Shown here piece after piece: positions 1-6,843 of a stretch of DNA of 13,005 nucleotides (positions are counted from its first letter, which is position 1; each line of letters starts with the position of its first letter). Made by a program: the position numbers and the translations under genes. Source of the stretch: Acholeplasmataceae bacterium (GTDB lineage: Bacteria; Bacillota_I; Bacilli_A; Acholeplasmatales; Acholeplasmataceae); NCBI GenBank assembly GCA_030656435.1, contig JAUSOA010000050.1, positions 1 to 13,005 of the forward strand. Reading direction: 5' to 3'. Under the pieces are notes generated by a model that ran no database searches, had not been told where the DNA came from, and saw nothing but the letters and a program-made list of their open reading frames with translations.

Positions 1-272
1 CAACATTCCCACTTCAAGCAATTGGTAAAGCACTTGCTGATAACGAAAAAGATGGCATGATCAAACTGATTGTTTCTGAGCAATATAAAGAGATATTAGG
101 TGCTCATATCATGAGTTATGATGCCTCAAATTTGATTGCTGAAATTGGAGTCGTATTAGAACTTGAAGGTACTGCATATGAAATCGCACATACGATTCAT
201 CCGCATCCAACACTATCAGAACTTATTATGGAAGCTGCACACGGTGCAGTTGATAAGCCAATACATATGTAG
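1..272 (+). CDS. lpdA: Dihydrolipoyl dehydrogenase (E3), C-terminal part, 5' end outside the window
   Basis: This is the last 89 or so codons of the E3 flavoprotein of the pyruvate or related 2-oxoacid dehydrogenase complexes, which reoxidises dihydrolipoamide with NAD+. The reading frame is open from base 3 and ends with TAG at 270-272. The ATG at 57 is an internal Met, not the start. What remains is the dimerisation domain. It carries the family phrases KEILGAHIM and ASNLIAEI, and near the end HPHPTLSE, which contains the HPxxxxE active-site His-Glu dyad that serves the partner subunit. Pyruvate dehydrogenase genes probably lie upstream, though that cannot be seen. A terminator follows within 10 bases, so this is the last gene of its operon. 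E3 is easily told from glutathione or mercuric reductases by the TLSE motif and the C-terminal tail. Confidence 0.95.
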   Translation, partial: TFPLQAIGKALADNEKDGMIKLIVSEQYKEILGAHIMSYDASNLIAEIGVVLELEGTAYEIAHTIHPHPTLSELIMEAAHGAVDKPIHM

Positions 273-279
273 TTATAAG

Positions 280-305
280 GATCATCCGCGAGGATGGTCT
301 TTTTT
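280..305 (+). terminator. Rho-independent terminator after lpdA
   Basis: An 8-bp stem, GATCATCC (280-287) with GGATGGTC (292-299) including one G-U pair, has a GCGA tetraloop and runs straight into six T residues. It separates lpdA from the next transcription unit. Confidence 0.93.
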
Positions 306-316
306 GTTTTGAAATG

Positions 317-345
317 AAGACAAGGTATAAAAAAAGGAATATAAT
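317..345 (+). promoter_or_regulatory. Putative sigma-A promoter for the mini-flavopeptide/membrane protein pair
   Basis: A perfect -10 box TATAAT lies at 340-345. A 17-bp spacer separates it from a weak -35 candidate AAGACA at 317-322 (4 of 6 to TTGACA). Transcription would begin near 352, leaving a very short leader before the GGGAG Shine-Dalgarno at 354-358 and the ATG at 369. The preceding terminator makes an independent promoter necessary. The -10 is convincing and the -35 less so. Confidence 0.45.
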
Positions 346-368
346 TGAATCAAGGGAGTGTATAAAAT

Positions 369-572
369 ATGAAAAATGTCCTTGTTCTCATACTTCTTAT
401 TGTTTTTTTCGGTTTAAGTTTAGCTGTTGAGCCAGTATCAGATTCTATTGATATCATTGCTGGAGCAACAAACTCAACTTACAATACTCAAATTGACTTA
501 ATTGCTGGTGCATCAAGAGCAAATGGTACAAGTGAACCCTCTGAGCCATCCGTTGATACCTATGGGGGTTAA
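369..572 (+). CDS. Small exported peptide with two flavinylation-like motifs
   Basis: A 67-residue protein. Residues 4-19 are a hydrophobic signal or anchor segment with a plausible signal-peptidase I site after SLA (residue 19). No lipobox Cys is present. The roughly 48-residue remainder contains a duplicated motif 15 residues apart: D28-IIAGAT-34 followed by NST, and D43-LIAGAS-49. Both fit the Dxx(s/t/a)GA(T/S) pattern that the flavin transferase ApbE modifies with FMN on the Thr (or Ser) in FMN-binding domains of RnfG/NqrC-type proteins. The rest of a normal FMN_bind domain is missing. The tail is Ser/Pro/Glu/Gly-rich. The next gene starts 5 bases after the stop and encodes a heme-type membrane oxidoreductase, which supports a redox role. 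I infer an extracytoplasmic FMN carrier. No ApbE gene is visible here, and a plain secreted peptide of unknown role remains possible. Confidence 0.75.
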   Translation: MKNVLVLILLIVFFGLSLAVEPVSDSIDIIAGATNSTYNTQIDLIAGASRANGTSEPSEPSVDTYGG

Positions 573-577
573 ATATT

Positions 578-1201
578 ATGACAATTATACTAGGTTTAAC
601 AGCCATTTTAGTTTTACTTTCCTACTTATTTTATAAACCAATTAGAAAGTACAGTAAAATTTTGTATTTATTTGCAATAATACTAGGGATAATTTCCTTT
701 CTCCAAGAAATAACAATCATCAATCTAGGGTATGTTGGTTTATCCTTTTTCTTGATTGTTATGTTTATGGGTGTGCTTGAAAAAAGTGAAATAAAAAAAC
801 GATTGATGGGGAATCGTGCAGAGTATGCAATTCTAGGCACTATATTTAGTGCTGTCCATGGACTAAAGTTTATTGTTTTTTCAATCGATTTTTACTTTTT
901 TTGGGATGCACCAATCAATTTTTATTTAGGTATTGTAGCTTTCATCATCTGTACCCCACTATTCATTACCTCATTTATGTGGTTAAGAAAAAAATTAAAG
1001 GGAAAAACTTGGAAGAAATTGCATCAGTTATCATACCTGTTTTATCTTTTAATAGCACTGCATCTTATTCTAATCACTAATCAACGTATGTGGTTTTATA
1101 TAGGTATATTTTCAACTTACTTTATTTTAAAAGGGTTAACGGTTTATCAAAAAGGACACCCTCAAATTCGAAAGCAGACAATCGAGCGCAAAACGGCATA
1201 A
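578..1201 (+). CDS. Ferric-reductase-like (MsrQ/YedZ-type) heme membrane protein
   Basis: A 207-residue integral membrane protein with about seven hydrophobic segments, near residues 3-19, 26-45, 50-67, 83-103, 115-136, 150-167 and 171-190. Three histidines sit where the ferric-reductase transmembrane family places heme b ligands: H94 in AVHG on one helix, and H149 and H162 (13 residues apart) around the helix that begins KLHQLSYL. Length and His spacing resemble E. coli MsrQ (about 210 residues), which passes electrons from the cytoplasmic side to an outer partner. The usual MsrQ partner, the molybdoenzyme MsrP, is absent here. The adjacent gene instead encodes the peptide with flavinylation-like motifs, so that peptide is the inferred electron acceptor or donor. 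The start at ATG 578 is preceded by GGGGG at 564-568, inside the upstream gene's end, so the two are translationally linked. Family assignment is fairly firm; substrate unknown. Confidence 0.75.
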   Translation: MTIILGLTAILVLLSYLFYKPIRKYSKILYLFAIILGIISFLQEITIINLGYVGLSFFLIVMFMGVLEKSEIKKRLMGNRAEYAILGTIFSAVHGLKFIVFSIDFYFFWDAPINFYLGIVAFIICTPLFITSFMWLRKKLKGKTWKKLHQLSYLFYLLIALHLILITNQRMWFYIGIFSTYFILKGLTVYQKGHPQIRKQTIERKTA

Positions 1202-1212
1202 ATAAAATCAAT

Positions 1213-1239
1213 GGTCATTTCTAGAGGATGACCTTTTTT
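1213..1239 (+). terminator. Rho-independent terminator after the redox pair
   Basis: An 8-bp stem, GGTCATTT (1213-1220) with GGATGACC (1226-1233) including two G-U pairs, encloses the loop CTAGA and is followed by six T residues. It closes the two-gene unit and isolates the pectin operon downstream. Confidence 0.9.
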
Positions 1240-1250
1240 GTGCGATGATA

Positions 1251-1264
1251 TGGTAGCGTTATCA
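1251..1264 (+). promoter_or_regulatory. cre-like / LacI-family operator upstream of the pectin operon
   Basis: TGGTAGCGTTATCA is a near-palindrome centred on CG. It matches the catabolite-responsive element consensus TGWNANCGNTNWCA at all but one position (G at the third base). It lies 8 bases upstream of the -35 box of the pectin operon promoter. CcpA or a local LacI-family regulator could bind it. No regulator gene is in the window, so the binder is unknown. Confidence 0.55.
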
Positions 1265-1272
1265 CAAAACCG

Positions 1273-1302
1273 TTGACATGGTAGTCTTATCTATGATATA
1301 AT
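1273..1302 (+). promoter_or_regulatory. Near-consensus sigma-A promoter of the pectin-utilisation operon
   Basis: A perfect TTGACA (1273-1278) and a perfect TATAAT (1297-1302) are separated by 18 bp. The predicted start is near 1309, leaving a leader of about 38 nt before the ATG at 1347. It is the only strong promoter seen upstream of the eight tightly spaced genes, so it probably drives all of them. Confidence 0.85.
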
Positions 1303-1346
1303 AAATAATGTAAACACCGTCCGTATATATAGACGAATGGAGAAAC

Positions 1347-2786
1347 ATGAAAAGAACACTAAAACTAATAATAATATGCATAACAAGCTTTATTCTAGCG
1401 AGTTGTGAGTCAAAACAAGTAATAGATACACCAGTGCCCACAAAGCCAATAACTGAACAACCGAATGAGACACCTCCAGACTTTAAGTTATTTGAGAACT
1501 CATTTGGCTTTTCTTCTCTTATAATCACAGATCGAAGCATGACCACTGATGGCTATGTAATGATTCATGATGAAGTCGAATTTATCAGCGCTTTACTAGA
1601 TTCAAACACGAAAATTATAGAAATAAAAAATGATTTAAATATGGGTTCTAAGGAGGTTCTTGAAAAGCTTACCGTAGCAGGTATGAATTTAGAACAGGTT
1701 CGCTCAGTCTATCGCCCACATTCTAGACAACCATTAATGCATCCTATTCTTAAAGAAACAGGAGTTGGAGTTGTCCGAATTGTCCTAAGAAACGACTTAA
1801 TGATTTTTTCTAAAAATGGACACCAAATCAAGCACACATCCTTTTTGATTGATGGGTCAACCAATATTGTCATAAGAAATCTTCATTTCTCAGAGCTTTG
1901 GGAATGGGATGAAGCAACAACTGGTAATTACGATCGAAATGACTGGGATTATTTCACTGTTGAAAAGTCAAATGGAATATGGTTTGATCATCTCACCTTT
2001 GAACAAGCATATGATGGAATCATCGACGTTAAAGAAGAGGGAAGAAATTTAACACTGTCATGGTCAAAGCTTATTTTTAGACCCAATCCTTTCATTGAAG
2101 CACAAATTGACTACTTAGAAGAAAATGTTGAATTATATCCTTATTATCAAAGCTTTAAGGAATTAGGAATTTCAAGAGAAGATATGTTGCTTTATACAAG
2201 CTTTCAAAAGAAAGGATTCAACATTGGAAATTCAACTGATGGAGAAGGCTTTGAACCAATCACCTTTACATTCCATCATCTTGAAATCTACAATCTGATG
2301 GATAGAATGCCAAGAATTAGAAAAGGTGATGTTCATGTCTATCACATCACCCTAGATAACACGGAGATTCATGATTTAAGAATCAAGCATAATAACGACT
2401 TAAGGTTTTCCAATCAAGGTATAGTGACTACTGAAGATGGTGCTGTACTGATGGAAAATAGTAGATTTATTTTAGTGAATACACCAATTAGAAATCATCA
2501 GGATTCTAGAACGGATACAAGATACACTGGCAAGTATAAGGTTATCAATAGCGAACTCATTTTAGCAAATCGAACCTATTTTGGATCATCTAGTGATCAC
2601 AATTCCTTATGGATACACAGCAATCCTAACGAATTAATCCCATTTACTTTCAGAAATTATCAAGTCCTACCGTATACATACCATCTTCAAGATATCTATT
2701 ATTTAAATGAAACCTTCGAGATTTATCCAACAGGTCATCAAAAAATCGATGATTTTGACTGGTTAAAGATAAATGAAAATCCCTAA
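1347..2786 (+). CDS. Surface lipoprotein pectate lyase, polysaccharide lyase family 1
   Basis: A 479-residue enzyme predicted to cleave polygalacturonate by Ca2+-dependent beta-elimination. A signal peptide ends in the lipobox LASC, so Cys20 would be lipidated and the enzyme tethered outside the membrane. The PL1 parallel beta-helix spans roughly residues 65-440. Visible PL1 hallmarks are the phrase IWFDH (211-215, the family vWiDH motif), D201 and YDGIIDV (D223, D227) at the Ca2+ ligand positions, and RMPRIRKG (320-327) holding the catalytic Arg (R320) and a second conserved Arg (R325). K288 or K289, before FNIG, fits the conserved active-site Lys. An extra stretch of about 40 residues (245-284) splits the usual distance between SWS and that Lys. 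GGAG at 1339-1342 lies only 4 bases before the ATG. First gene of the operon, 21 bases before the transporter. Assignment to PL1 is firm; pectate rather than methylated pectin is the likelier substrate. Confidence 0.9.
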   Translation: MKRTLKLIIICITSFILASCESKQVIDTPVPTKPITEQPNETPPDFKLFENSFGFSSLIITDRSMTTDGYVMIHDEVEFISALLDSNTKIIEIKNDLNMGSKEVLEKLTVAGMNLEQVRSVYRPHSRQPLMHPILKETGVGVVRIVLRNDLMIFSKNGHQIKHTSFLIDGSTNIVIRNLHFSELWEWDEATTGNYDRNDWDYFTVEKSNGIWFDHLTFEQAYDGIIDVKEEGRNLTLSWSKLIFRPNPFIEAQIDYLEENVELYPYYQSFKELGISREDMLLYTSFQKKGFNIGNSTDGEGFEPITFTFHHLEIYNLMDRMPRIRKGDVHVYHITLDNTEIHDLRIKHNNDLRFSNQGIVTTEDGAVLMENSRFILVNTPIRNHQDSRTDTRYTGKYKVINSELILANRTYFGSSSDHNSLWIHSNPNELIPFTFRNYQVLPYTYHLQDIYYLNETFEIYPTGHQKIDDFDWLKINENP

Positions 2787-2807
2787 ATGATAAAGGAGCA
2801 AAAATAA

Positions 2808-4154
2808 ATGAAAAAAATAATGTTAATGATTGTCATCTTCATCACAGCCCTTGTTTTAATTGCATGTGGTAGTAGTCGAGGAGACGATTCTGTAATTACA
2901 TTTGCATGGTGGGGTACCTCAGATAGAAATATTGCAACCTACCAAGCAATTGAATTATTCGAAGAAAAGTATCCACAATACAAGGTTCAAGCTGATCAAG
3001 CCCCCTGGTCTGGTTATCAAACAACCTTAAATAACAGATTAAATCGTGGGACAGAAGCTGATGTTTTTCAAGTGAATTATAACTGGATATATTCAATGTA
3101 TGGAGAAGACTATTTCATGGATATTAAAGAGCTTGATCTTGATTTATCCAGTTATCCAGCTAATGAGCATACTCCACTTACAGTCAACGGGAAAATTTTA
3201 GGCTTATCGGTATCTGAAACTGGATATATATTTTATCTCAATCAAAATGTTTTTAGAAGAACCTTAGGTAGTACATCCATTGATATTGATGTAACTTCAA
3301 TTAAAACCTGGGATGATTTGATGAGTGCTGGCGAAGAAATCTCTTCTAAGTTTCCTGGAAGCTACGCGATTGGTAGACTAGACCCACAGCAAGCTGCAAT
3401 ACTCATGTTCACATGGCTATCCCAGCGTACAGGCAAAAATGTAATTAACGATCAAAATCAACTCAATTTCACTCAATCAGAGCTTGTTGATGCCTTTAAC
3501 TTCATTAGTGATTTAAGAAGCTCTGGTGTATTAATTTCTTCTAACTCCATCGATACACACAATGATGGACCTACAAATCCAAACTGGGTATCTGAAAAAT
3601 ATGGTGGTGTAATGACTTGGAATACAGCAATTTCAGAATATCAAAATACTCTATCCAATCAAGGACAAAGCTTAGTTGCTGTTGGTATGTTCCAACAGTC
3701 AGCAGATGAAGACACAAATTTTGGTATGTATAAGAAGGTTTCAATGGCTTATGCAGTATCGAAGAGAGTTGAACAATCTGATGCTAAGAAGGAAGCAGTC
3801 AAAACATTTTTAGAGTTTATGACTACAGACCCTGAAGCAGTTGCTATTTTAGGTGTGGATAGAGGAGTTTCCAATAATTCAGTTACACAAAACATTCTAA
3901 CTAATGTTACAACTAAGAATTTCACACAGACTCTTGAGTGGAAGGGTCATGAATTTGTCCAACAATCATATAATACACAAATCCAAAACGGTTTTAATTT
4001 TTACATACACCCATATTATGAGCATGCAACATTTAGAGCGATTTATGAAGCACCTATTGAAAACTTCCTATTAGGTCGTTCTACTGCATCGGTTGCTGCT
4101 ACTAACATAGTCAATCGTTTCAATACGGAGCTTGCTAAAGTTATCGGAGGATAA
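2808..4154 (+). CDS. ABC transporter solute-binding lipoprotein, TogB-like (oligogalacturonide)
   Basis: A 448-residue family 1 extracellular solute-binding protein, the usual length for carbohydrate binders of this class. A signal peptide ends in LIAC, so Cys20 anchors it in the membrane. The N-terminal phrase FAWWGTSDR (32-40), the segment FEEKYPQYKVQ, the PWSGY around residues 66-70, and GTEADVFQVNYNW (81-93) closely resemble TogB, the binding component of the Dickeya oligogalacturonide importer. This similarity is recalled, not searched. With PL1 and PL2 lyases on either side, the likely ligands are unsaturated di- or oligogalacturonides. AAGGAG at 2793-2798 precedes the ATG by 9 bases. 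The permease gene begins 2 bases after the stop. The binding-protein family is certain; ligand choice is an inference from similarity and context. Confidence 0.9.
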   Translation: MKKIMLMIVIFITALVLIACGSSRGDDSVITFAWWGTSDRNIATYQAIELFEEKYPQYKVQADQAPWSGYQTTLNNRLNRGTEADVFQVNYNWIYSMYGEDYFMDIKELDLDLSSYPANEHTPLTVNGKILGLSVSETGYIFYLNQNVFRRTLGSTSIDIDVTSIKTWDDLMSAGEEISSKFPGSYAIGRLDPQQAAILMFTWLSQRTGKNVINDQNQLNFTQSELVDAFNFISDLRSSGVLISSNSIDTHNDGPTNPNWVSEKYGGVMTWNTAISEYQNTLSNQGQSLVAVGMFQQSADEDTNFGMYKKVSMAYAVSKRVEQSDAKKEAVKTFLEFMTTDPEAVAILGVDRGVSNNSVTQNILTNVTTKNFTQTLEWKGHEFVQQSYNTQIQNGFNFYIHPYYEHATFRAIYEAPIENFLLGRSTASVAATNIVNRFNTELAKVIGG

Positions 4155-4156
4155 GC

Positions 4157-5038
4157 ATGGTTGGAGAGAAAAAGTGGGTGCCCTATGTCCTTTTAGGACC
4201 ATGGATTATAGGGTTTCTCCTATTTAAATTATATCCATTCATCAGCTCATTCTTTATGAGTCTGTATGAGACTAGAGGTAGAAATTCTACCTTTGTTGGT
4301 CTTGCTAATTATCAGCAGCTCTTTGATACAAGCCAATTTGTTGGCGAACAGTTTATGAACTCACTTAAGGTTACCTTCATTTATGTGTTCTTTACAGTTC
4401 CCCTCATTTTGATTGTTAGTTTATTAATTGCTTATGTTTTAGCACTCAAACTCAAAGGTGTTGGCTTTTTCAGAACAGCTTTTTACATGCCAACAGTGCT
4501 TGGAACAAACGTTGCAATCATTGTCTTATGGCGTTTCATTTTTAGAGATGACGGGTTAATCAATCAATTTATTATGATTTTCGGGATTTCTCCAGTCTCA
4601 TGGTTAGGAACTGCAGGAGGTGCGATGACCAGCTTGGTTGCCCTTCGTGTCTGGCAGTTTGGATCTACAATGCTCATTTTCTTGAATGCACTTAAAAATG
4701 TTCCTGGTTCATTATATGAAGCAGCGACCATTGATGGTGCAGGTAAATTTAGACAATTCTTCGCGATTACGATTCCAATGATTACACCGATTATTCTATT
4801 CAATGCAGTGATGCGTTTAGTTGAGACTTTTCAAGTCTTCAATGGTCCAGCACTCATTACACAAGGTGGACCAGCAAATTCGACAAGAGTTTTAAATCTA
4901 TTGATTTATCAAACTGCATTTGATGGTGGGAACTTGAATTTAGGTGCTGCAATGTCTTGGATTTTATTCCTAATCATTATGGTATTTACAATCCTAATAT
5001 TTAGATCATCTAAGTATTGGGTTCATTATCAGGATTAG
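4157..5038 (+). CDS. ABC sugar transporter permease, TogM-like (MalF-type)
   Basis: A 293-residue membrane permease of the carbohydrate-uptake CUT1 class, with about six transmembrane helices (near 9-27, 71-96, 108-128, 156-178, 208-225, 264-283). It begins with the family opening in which LLGPWIIGFLLFKLYP forms the first helix. The cytoplasmic EAA loop that docks the ATPase is clear at residues 188-207, from EAATIDGAGKF through to the closing Pro207. It forms a heterodimer with the permease encoded next. GGAGG at 4146-4150 overlaps the end of the binding-protein gene, and the start lies 2 bases after its stop, so translation is coupled. No ATP-binding subunit is encoded in the operon. It should rely on a shared MsmX/UgpC-type ATPase. 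Confidence 0.92.
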   Translation: MVGEKKWVPYVLLGPWIIGFLLFKLYPFISSFFMSLYETRGRNSTFVGLANYQQLFDTSQFVGEQFMNSLKVTFIYVFFTVPLILIVSLLIAYVLALKLKGVGFFRTAFYMPTVLGTNVAIIVLWRFIFRDDGLINQFIMIFGISPVSWLGTAGGAMTSLVALRVWQFGSTMLIFLNALKNVPGSLYEAATIDGAGKFRQFFAITIPMITPIILFNAVMRLVETFQVFNGPALITQGGPANSTRVLNLLIYQTAFDGGNLNLGAAMSWILFLIIMVFTILIFRSSKYWVHYQD

Positions 5039-5042
5039 GAGG
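5037..5042 (+). promoter_or_regulatory. Shine-Dalgarno AGGAGG that fixes the second permease start
   Basis: A perfect AGGAGG overlaps the stop codon of the first permease and lies 7 bases before the ATG at 5050. The in-frame TTG at 5017 has no comparable site, so the ATG is the start. Confidence 0.85.
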
Positions 5043-5049
5043 CGATAAA

Positions 5050-5958
5050 ATGACAGAAGCTCAATTAAGAATTAAAAAGCATCGCTTTAAGAAAACAACT
5101 GTTGAAGCATCTAAGTACTCAATTATTATCATCGCAGCACTTGTTATGCTATATCCTCTTGTTTGGATATTTGGAGCATCATTTGATGCCAGTGCAACCT
5201 TCTCATTTGGTTTCATACCAAGAGAATTTACATTGATTGGTTGGAAAGAATCACTTACAGCACCAGGCTGGGGTAGTGCACAGGGATACTCACTACTGAG
5301 AGCCTTATGGAATACACTACAGTTTACAATTCCAGAAGTACTCTTTGGTACATCCTCTTGTTTAATTTCAGCTTATGTAATTACTAGAATGCATTTTAAA
5401 GGTAAAAAGATTATCTTTGCACTCATCATTGGGACACTACTTATGCCATCAACGATTTTTAGAATTCCAATGTATGCTTTTTGGACAAGTCCAGGACTTG
5501 CACCATTATGGGAGGGTTCAACAGCGCCATTCATGCCATACCTACCACTTTGGGCAGGATCGATGTTTGCGATTAATTCATTTTCGATATTTATGTTCAT
5601 TCAGTTCTTCAGAACAATCCCAAGAGATTTAGATGAAGCGGCATATATGGATGGAGCAAACAAGTTTCAAGTCTTATTTTATGTCTTAATGCCAATCCTT
5701 AAACCGATTGTCATGACGGTAGCGCTTCTAATGTTTATCTCTGCGTTCAATGACTACCAAGGACCACTTATTTATAGAGGGGCAGTATCCACATATCCAC
5801 TATCACTAGTTTTACCATCACTAGGACTGGATTCAACCAATACATATGCCCATGTTTATGCAAGATCAATTGTCTCTGTATCTTTACTCATCATCATTTT
5901 CTTCTCAGCCCAGAAATACTTTGTTGGTAATGATGCAGACTCAGCAATTAAAGGATAG
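5050..5958 (+). CDS. ABC sugar transporter permease, TogN-like (MalG-type)
   Basis: A 302-residue CUT1-class permease, partner of the one just upstream. A basic N-terminus (RIKKHRFKK) leads into the first helix, near residues 23-43, followed by the periplasmic-type stretch and five more helices. The EAA loop reads EAAYMDGANKFQ from residue 196 and ends at Pro215. The sequence RIPMYAFW near 138-145 is typical of MalG-type partners. The open frame extends upstream to a TTG at 5017 inside the previous gene, but the perfect AGGAGG at 5037-5042 selects the ATG at 5050. It sits between the first permease and a surface lipoprotein, with 14 bases to the next gene. Transport of pectin oligosaccharides is inferred from the neighbours and the TogB-like binding protein. 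Confidence 0.92.
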   Translation: MTEAQLRIKKHRFKKTTVEASKYSIIIIAALVMLYPLVWIFGASFDASATFSFGFIPREFTLIGWKESLTAPGWGSAQGYSLLRALWNTLQFTIPEVLFGTSSCLISAYVITRMHFKGKKIIFALIIGTLLMPSTIFRIPMYAFWTSPGLAPLWEGSTAPFMPYLPLWAGSMFAINSFSIFMFIQFFRTIPRDLDEAAYMDGANKFQVLFYVLMPILKPIVMTVALLMFISAFNDYQGPLIYRGAVSTYPLSLVLPSLGLDSTNTYAHVYARSIVSVSLLIIIFFSAQKYFVGNDADSAIKG

Positions 5959-5972
5959 AAAAGAGGTATTAT

Positions 5973-6842
5973 ATGAAAAAAATAGTAAGTGTACTTGTTT
6001 TAATGCTCACACTTATCATCAGTGCTTGTAGTGAAGTAGGATCCCCGAGTACACCAGTAAATCTTGAAGATTATCCGTGTAAAGATACTCCACTCGCCGA
6101 GGGATGTTTTATTCCATCTTCTGATTTGGACCACATCTCAGCAAATCCAGAAGAGTATTTAATTAACGAAGTATTCGATACAGAACGTGTTGGATCTAAT
6201 CCAAGAAATTGGCTGCTTTATAGAAACCAAGAATATGCAGTTGATGGTGTAAGAACTGTGATAGCAGAAGAAACTGGTGGGAACCGTTATGTAAGAATGT
6301 ATTCTGATGGATTAAGAGCTCCAATGTATCCACAATCCGCACCAACACCAACCTTCATCTTTACAACAAAGTTCAATTTAGATATTGATCGTAAGGGTGT
6401 TGCATTTGCAAATATCATGATTCCTAATGATGTTTCAAGTAATGAAGTGACACTTGGAGTTGCAACTGGAGCTGTAAATACGATTGGTGTAACCATTGGT
6501 CAAGATTTAAAAGTCTCTGTTAAGCTTGGTGGACCATTCTTTTACTATTCAGGCTCAGGAGATGGTGGTGACACTATCGCAACCAGCTTGACGATAACTA
6601 AAGGAAACTGGTATACATTTAAGTTTGAGTGGGATGCCTCAACCAACTTAGTAGCTGCATATTTAGTGGACGATCAAAATCAAACCCTACTTCATTCAGG
6701 ATCCTTCCACATCAGTAATCGAGTGAATGCACTCGCAAATGGAGATATTTTAGTTCCAAATGTTTTCAAGGTTACAATGCCTAGATACAGTGCTGGATGG
6801 GCATATTTAGATCGAGTCATTGTGGAAAGAAAGGGTGCTTAA
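5973..6842 (+). CDS. Lectin-like beta-sandwich surface lipoprotein, putative glycan binder
   Basis: A 289-residue lipoprotein whose signal peptide ends ISAC (lipid Cys19). After a short linker with a Cys pair (C36, C45), residues about 64-286 look like a concanavalin/laminin-G-type jelly roll. The domain opens with NEVFDTERVG and NPRNW, a pattern common at the start of glycan-binding or lyase beta-sandwiches. A later strand pair, WYTFKFEWDASTN (213-225) and VAAYLVDD, resembles WYTLRAEV in the matching domain of the giant lipoprotein downstream. No catalytic motif can be recognised, so binding of pectic polysaccharide at the cell surface is the simplest role. An uncharacterised beta-sandwich lyase is a possible alternative. 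It lies 14 bases after the permease, with AAGAGG upstream, and 1 base before the PL2-like gene. The lipoprotein call is firm; the fold is moderate; the ligand is inference. Confidence 0.75.
   Translation: MKKIVSVLVLMLTLIISACSEVGSPSTPVNLEDYPCKDTPLAEGCFIPSSDLDHISANPEEYLINEVFDTERVGSNPRNWLLYRNQEYAVDGVRTVIAEETGGNRYVRMYSDGLRAPMYPQSAPTPTFIFTTKFNLDIDRKGVAFANIMIPNDVSSNEVTLGVATGAVNTIGVTIGQDLKVSVKLGGPFFYYSGSGDGGDTIATSLTITKGNWYTFKFEWDASTNLVAAYLVDDQNQTLLHSGSFHISNRVNALANGDILVPNVFKVTMPRYSAGWAYLDRVIVERKGA
6832..6835 (+). promoter_or_regulatory. Shine-Dalgarno AGGG that fixes the PL2-like start
   Basis: AAAGGG ends 8 bases before the ATG at 6844, inside the last codons of the preceding gene. The alternative in-frame TTG at 6820 would add eight residues (MWKERVLK) ahead of a canonical signal peptide, so it is rejected. 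Confidence 0.75.
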
Positions 6843-6843
6843 A

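Noticed and set aside
57..272. A 71-codon ORF beginning at ATG 57
   Set aside because: The same frame is open to the left edge and encodes E3 sequence before the Met, so this is an internal Met of a truncated lpdA.
578..1201. Genuine MsrQ of the MsrPQ methionine sulfoxide reductase
   Set aside because: Fold and histidines fit the family, but no MsrP gene is adjacent and the operon partner is a different peptide, so only the broader ferric-reductase-like label is used.
1262..1546. Minus-strand 94-codon ORF over the operon promoter
   Set aside because: It covers a strong + strand promoter and the PL1 signal peptide, has no family resemblance and no upstream signals on its strand.
5017..5049. 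TTG start giving an 11-residue longer second permease
   Set aside because: It overlaps the upstream gene, has no Shine-Dalgarno, and the ATG at 5050 follows a perfect AGGAGG at 7-base spacing.
6820..6843. TTG start giving an 8-residue longer PL2-like protein
   Set aside because: It would place a charged stretch before a canonical MKKIILIF signal peptide, and the ATG at 6844 has its own Shine-Dalgarno.
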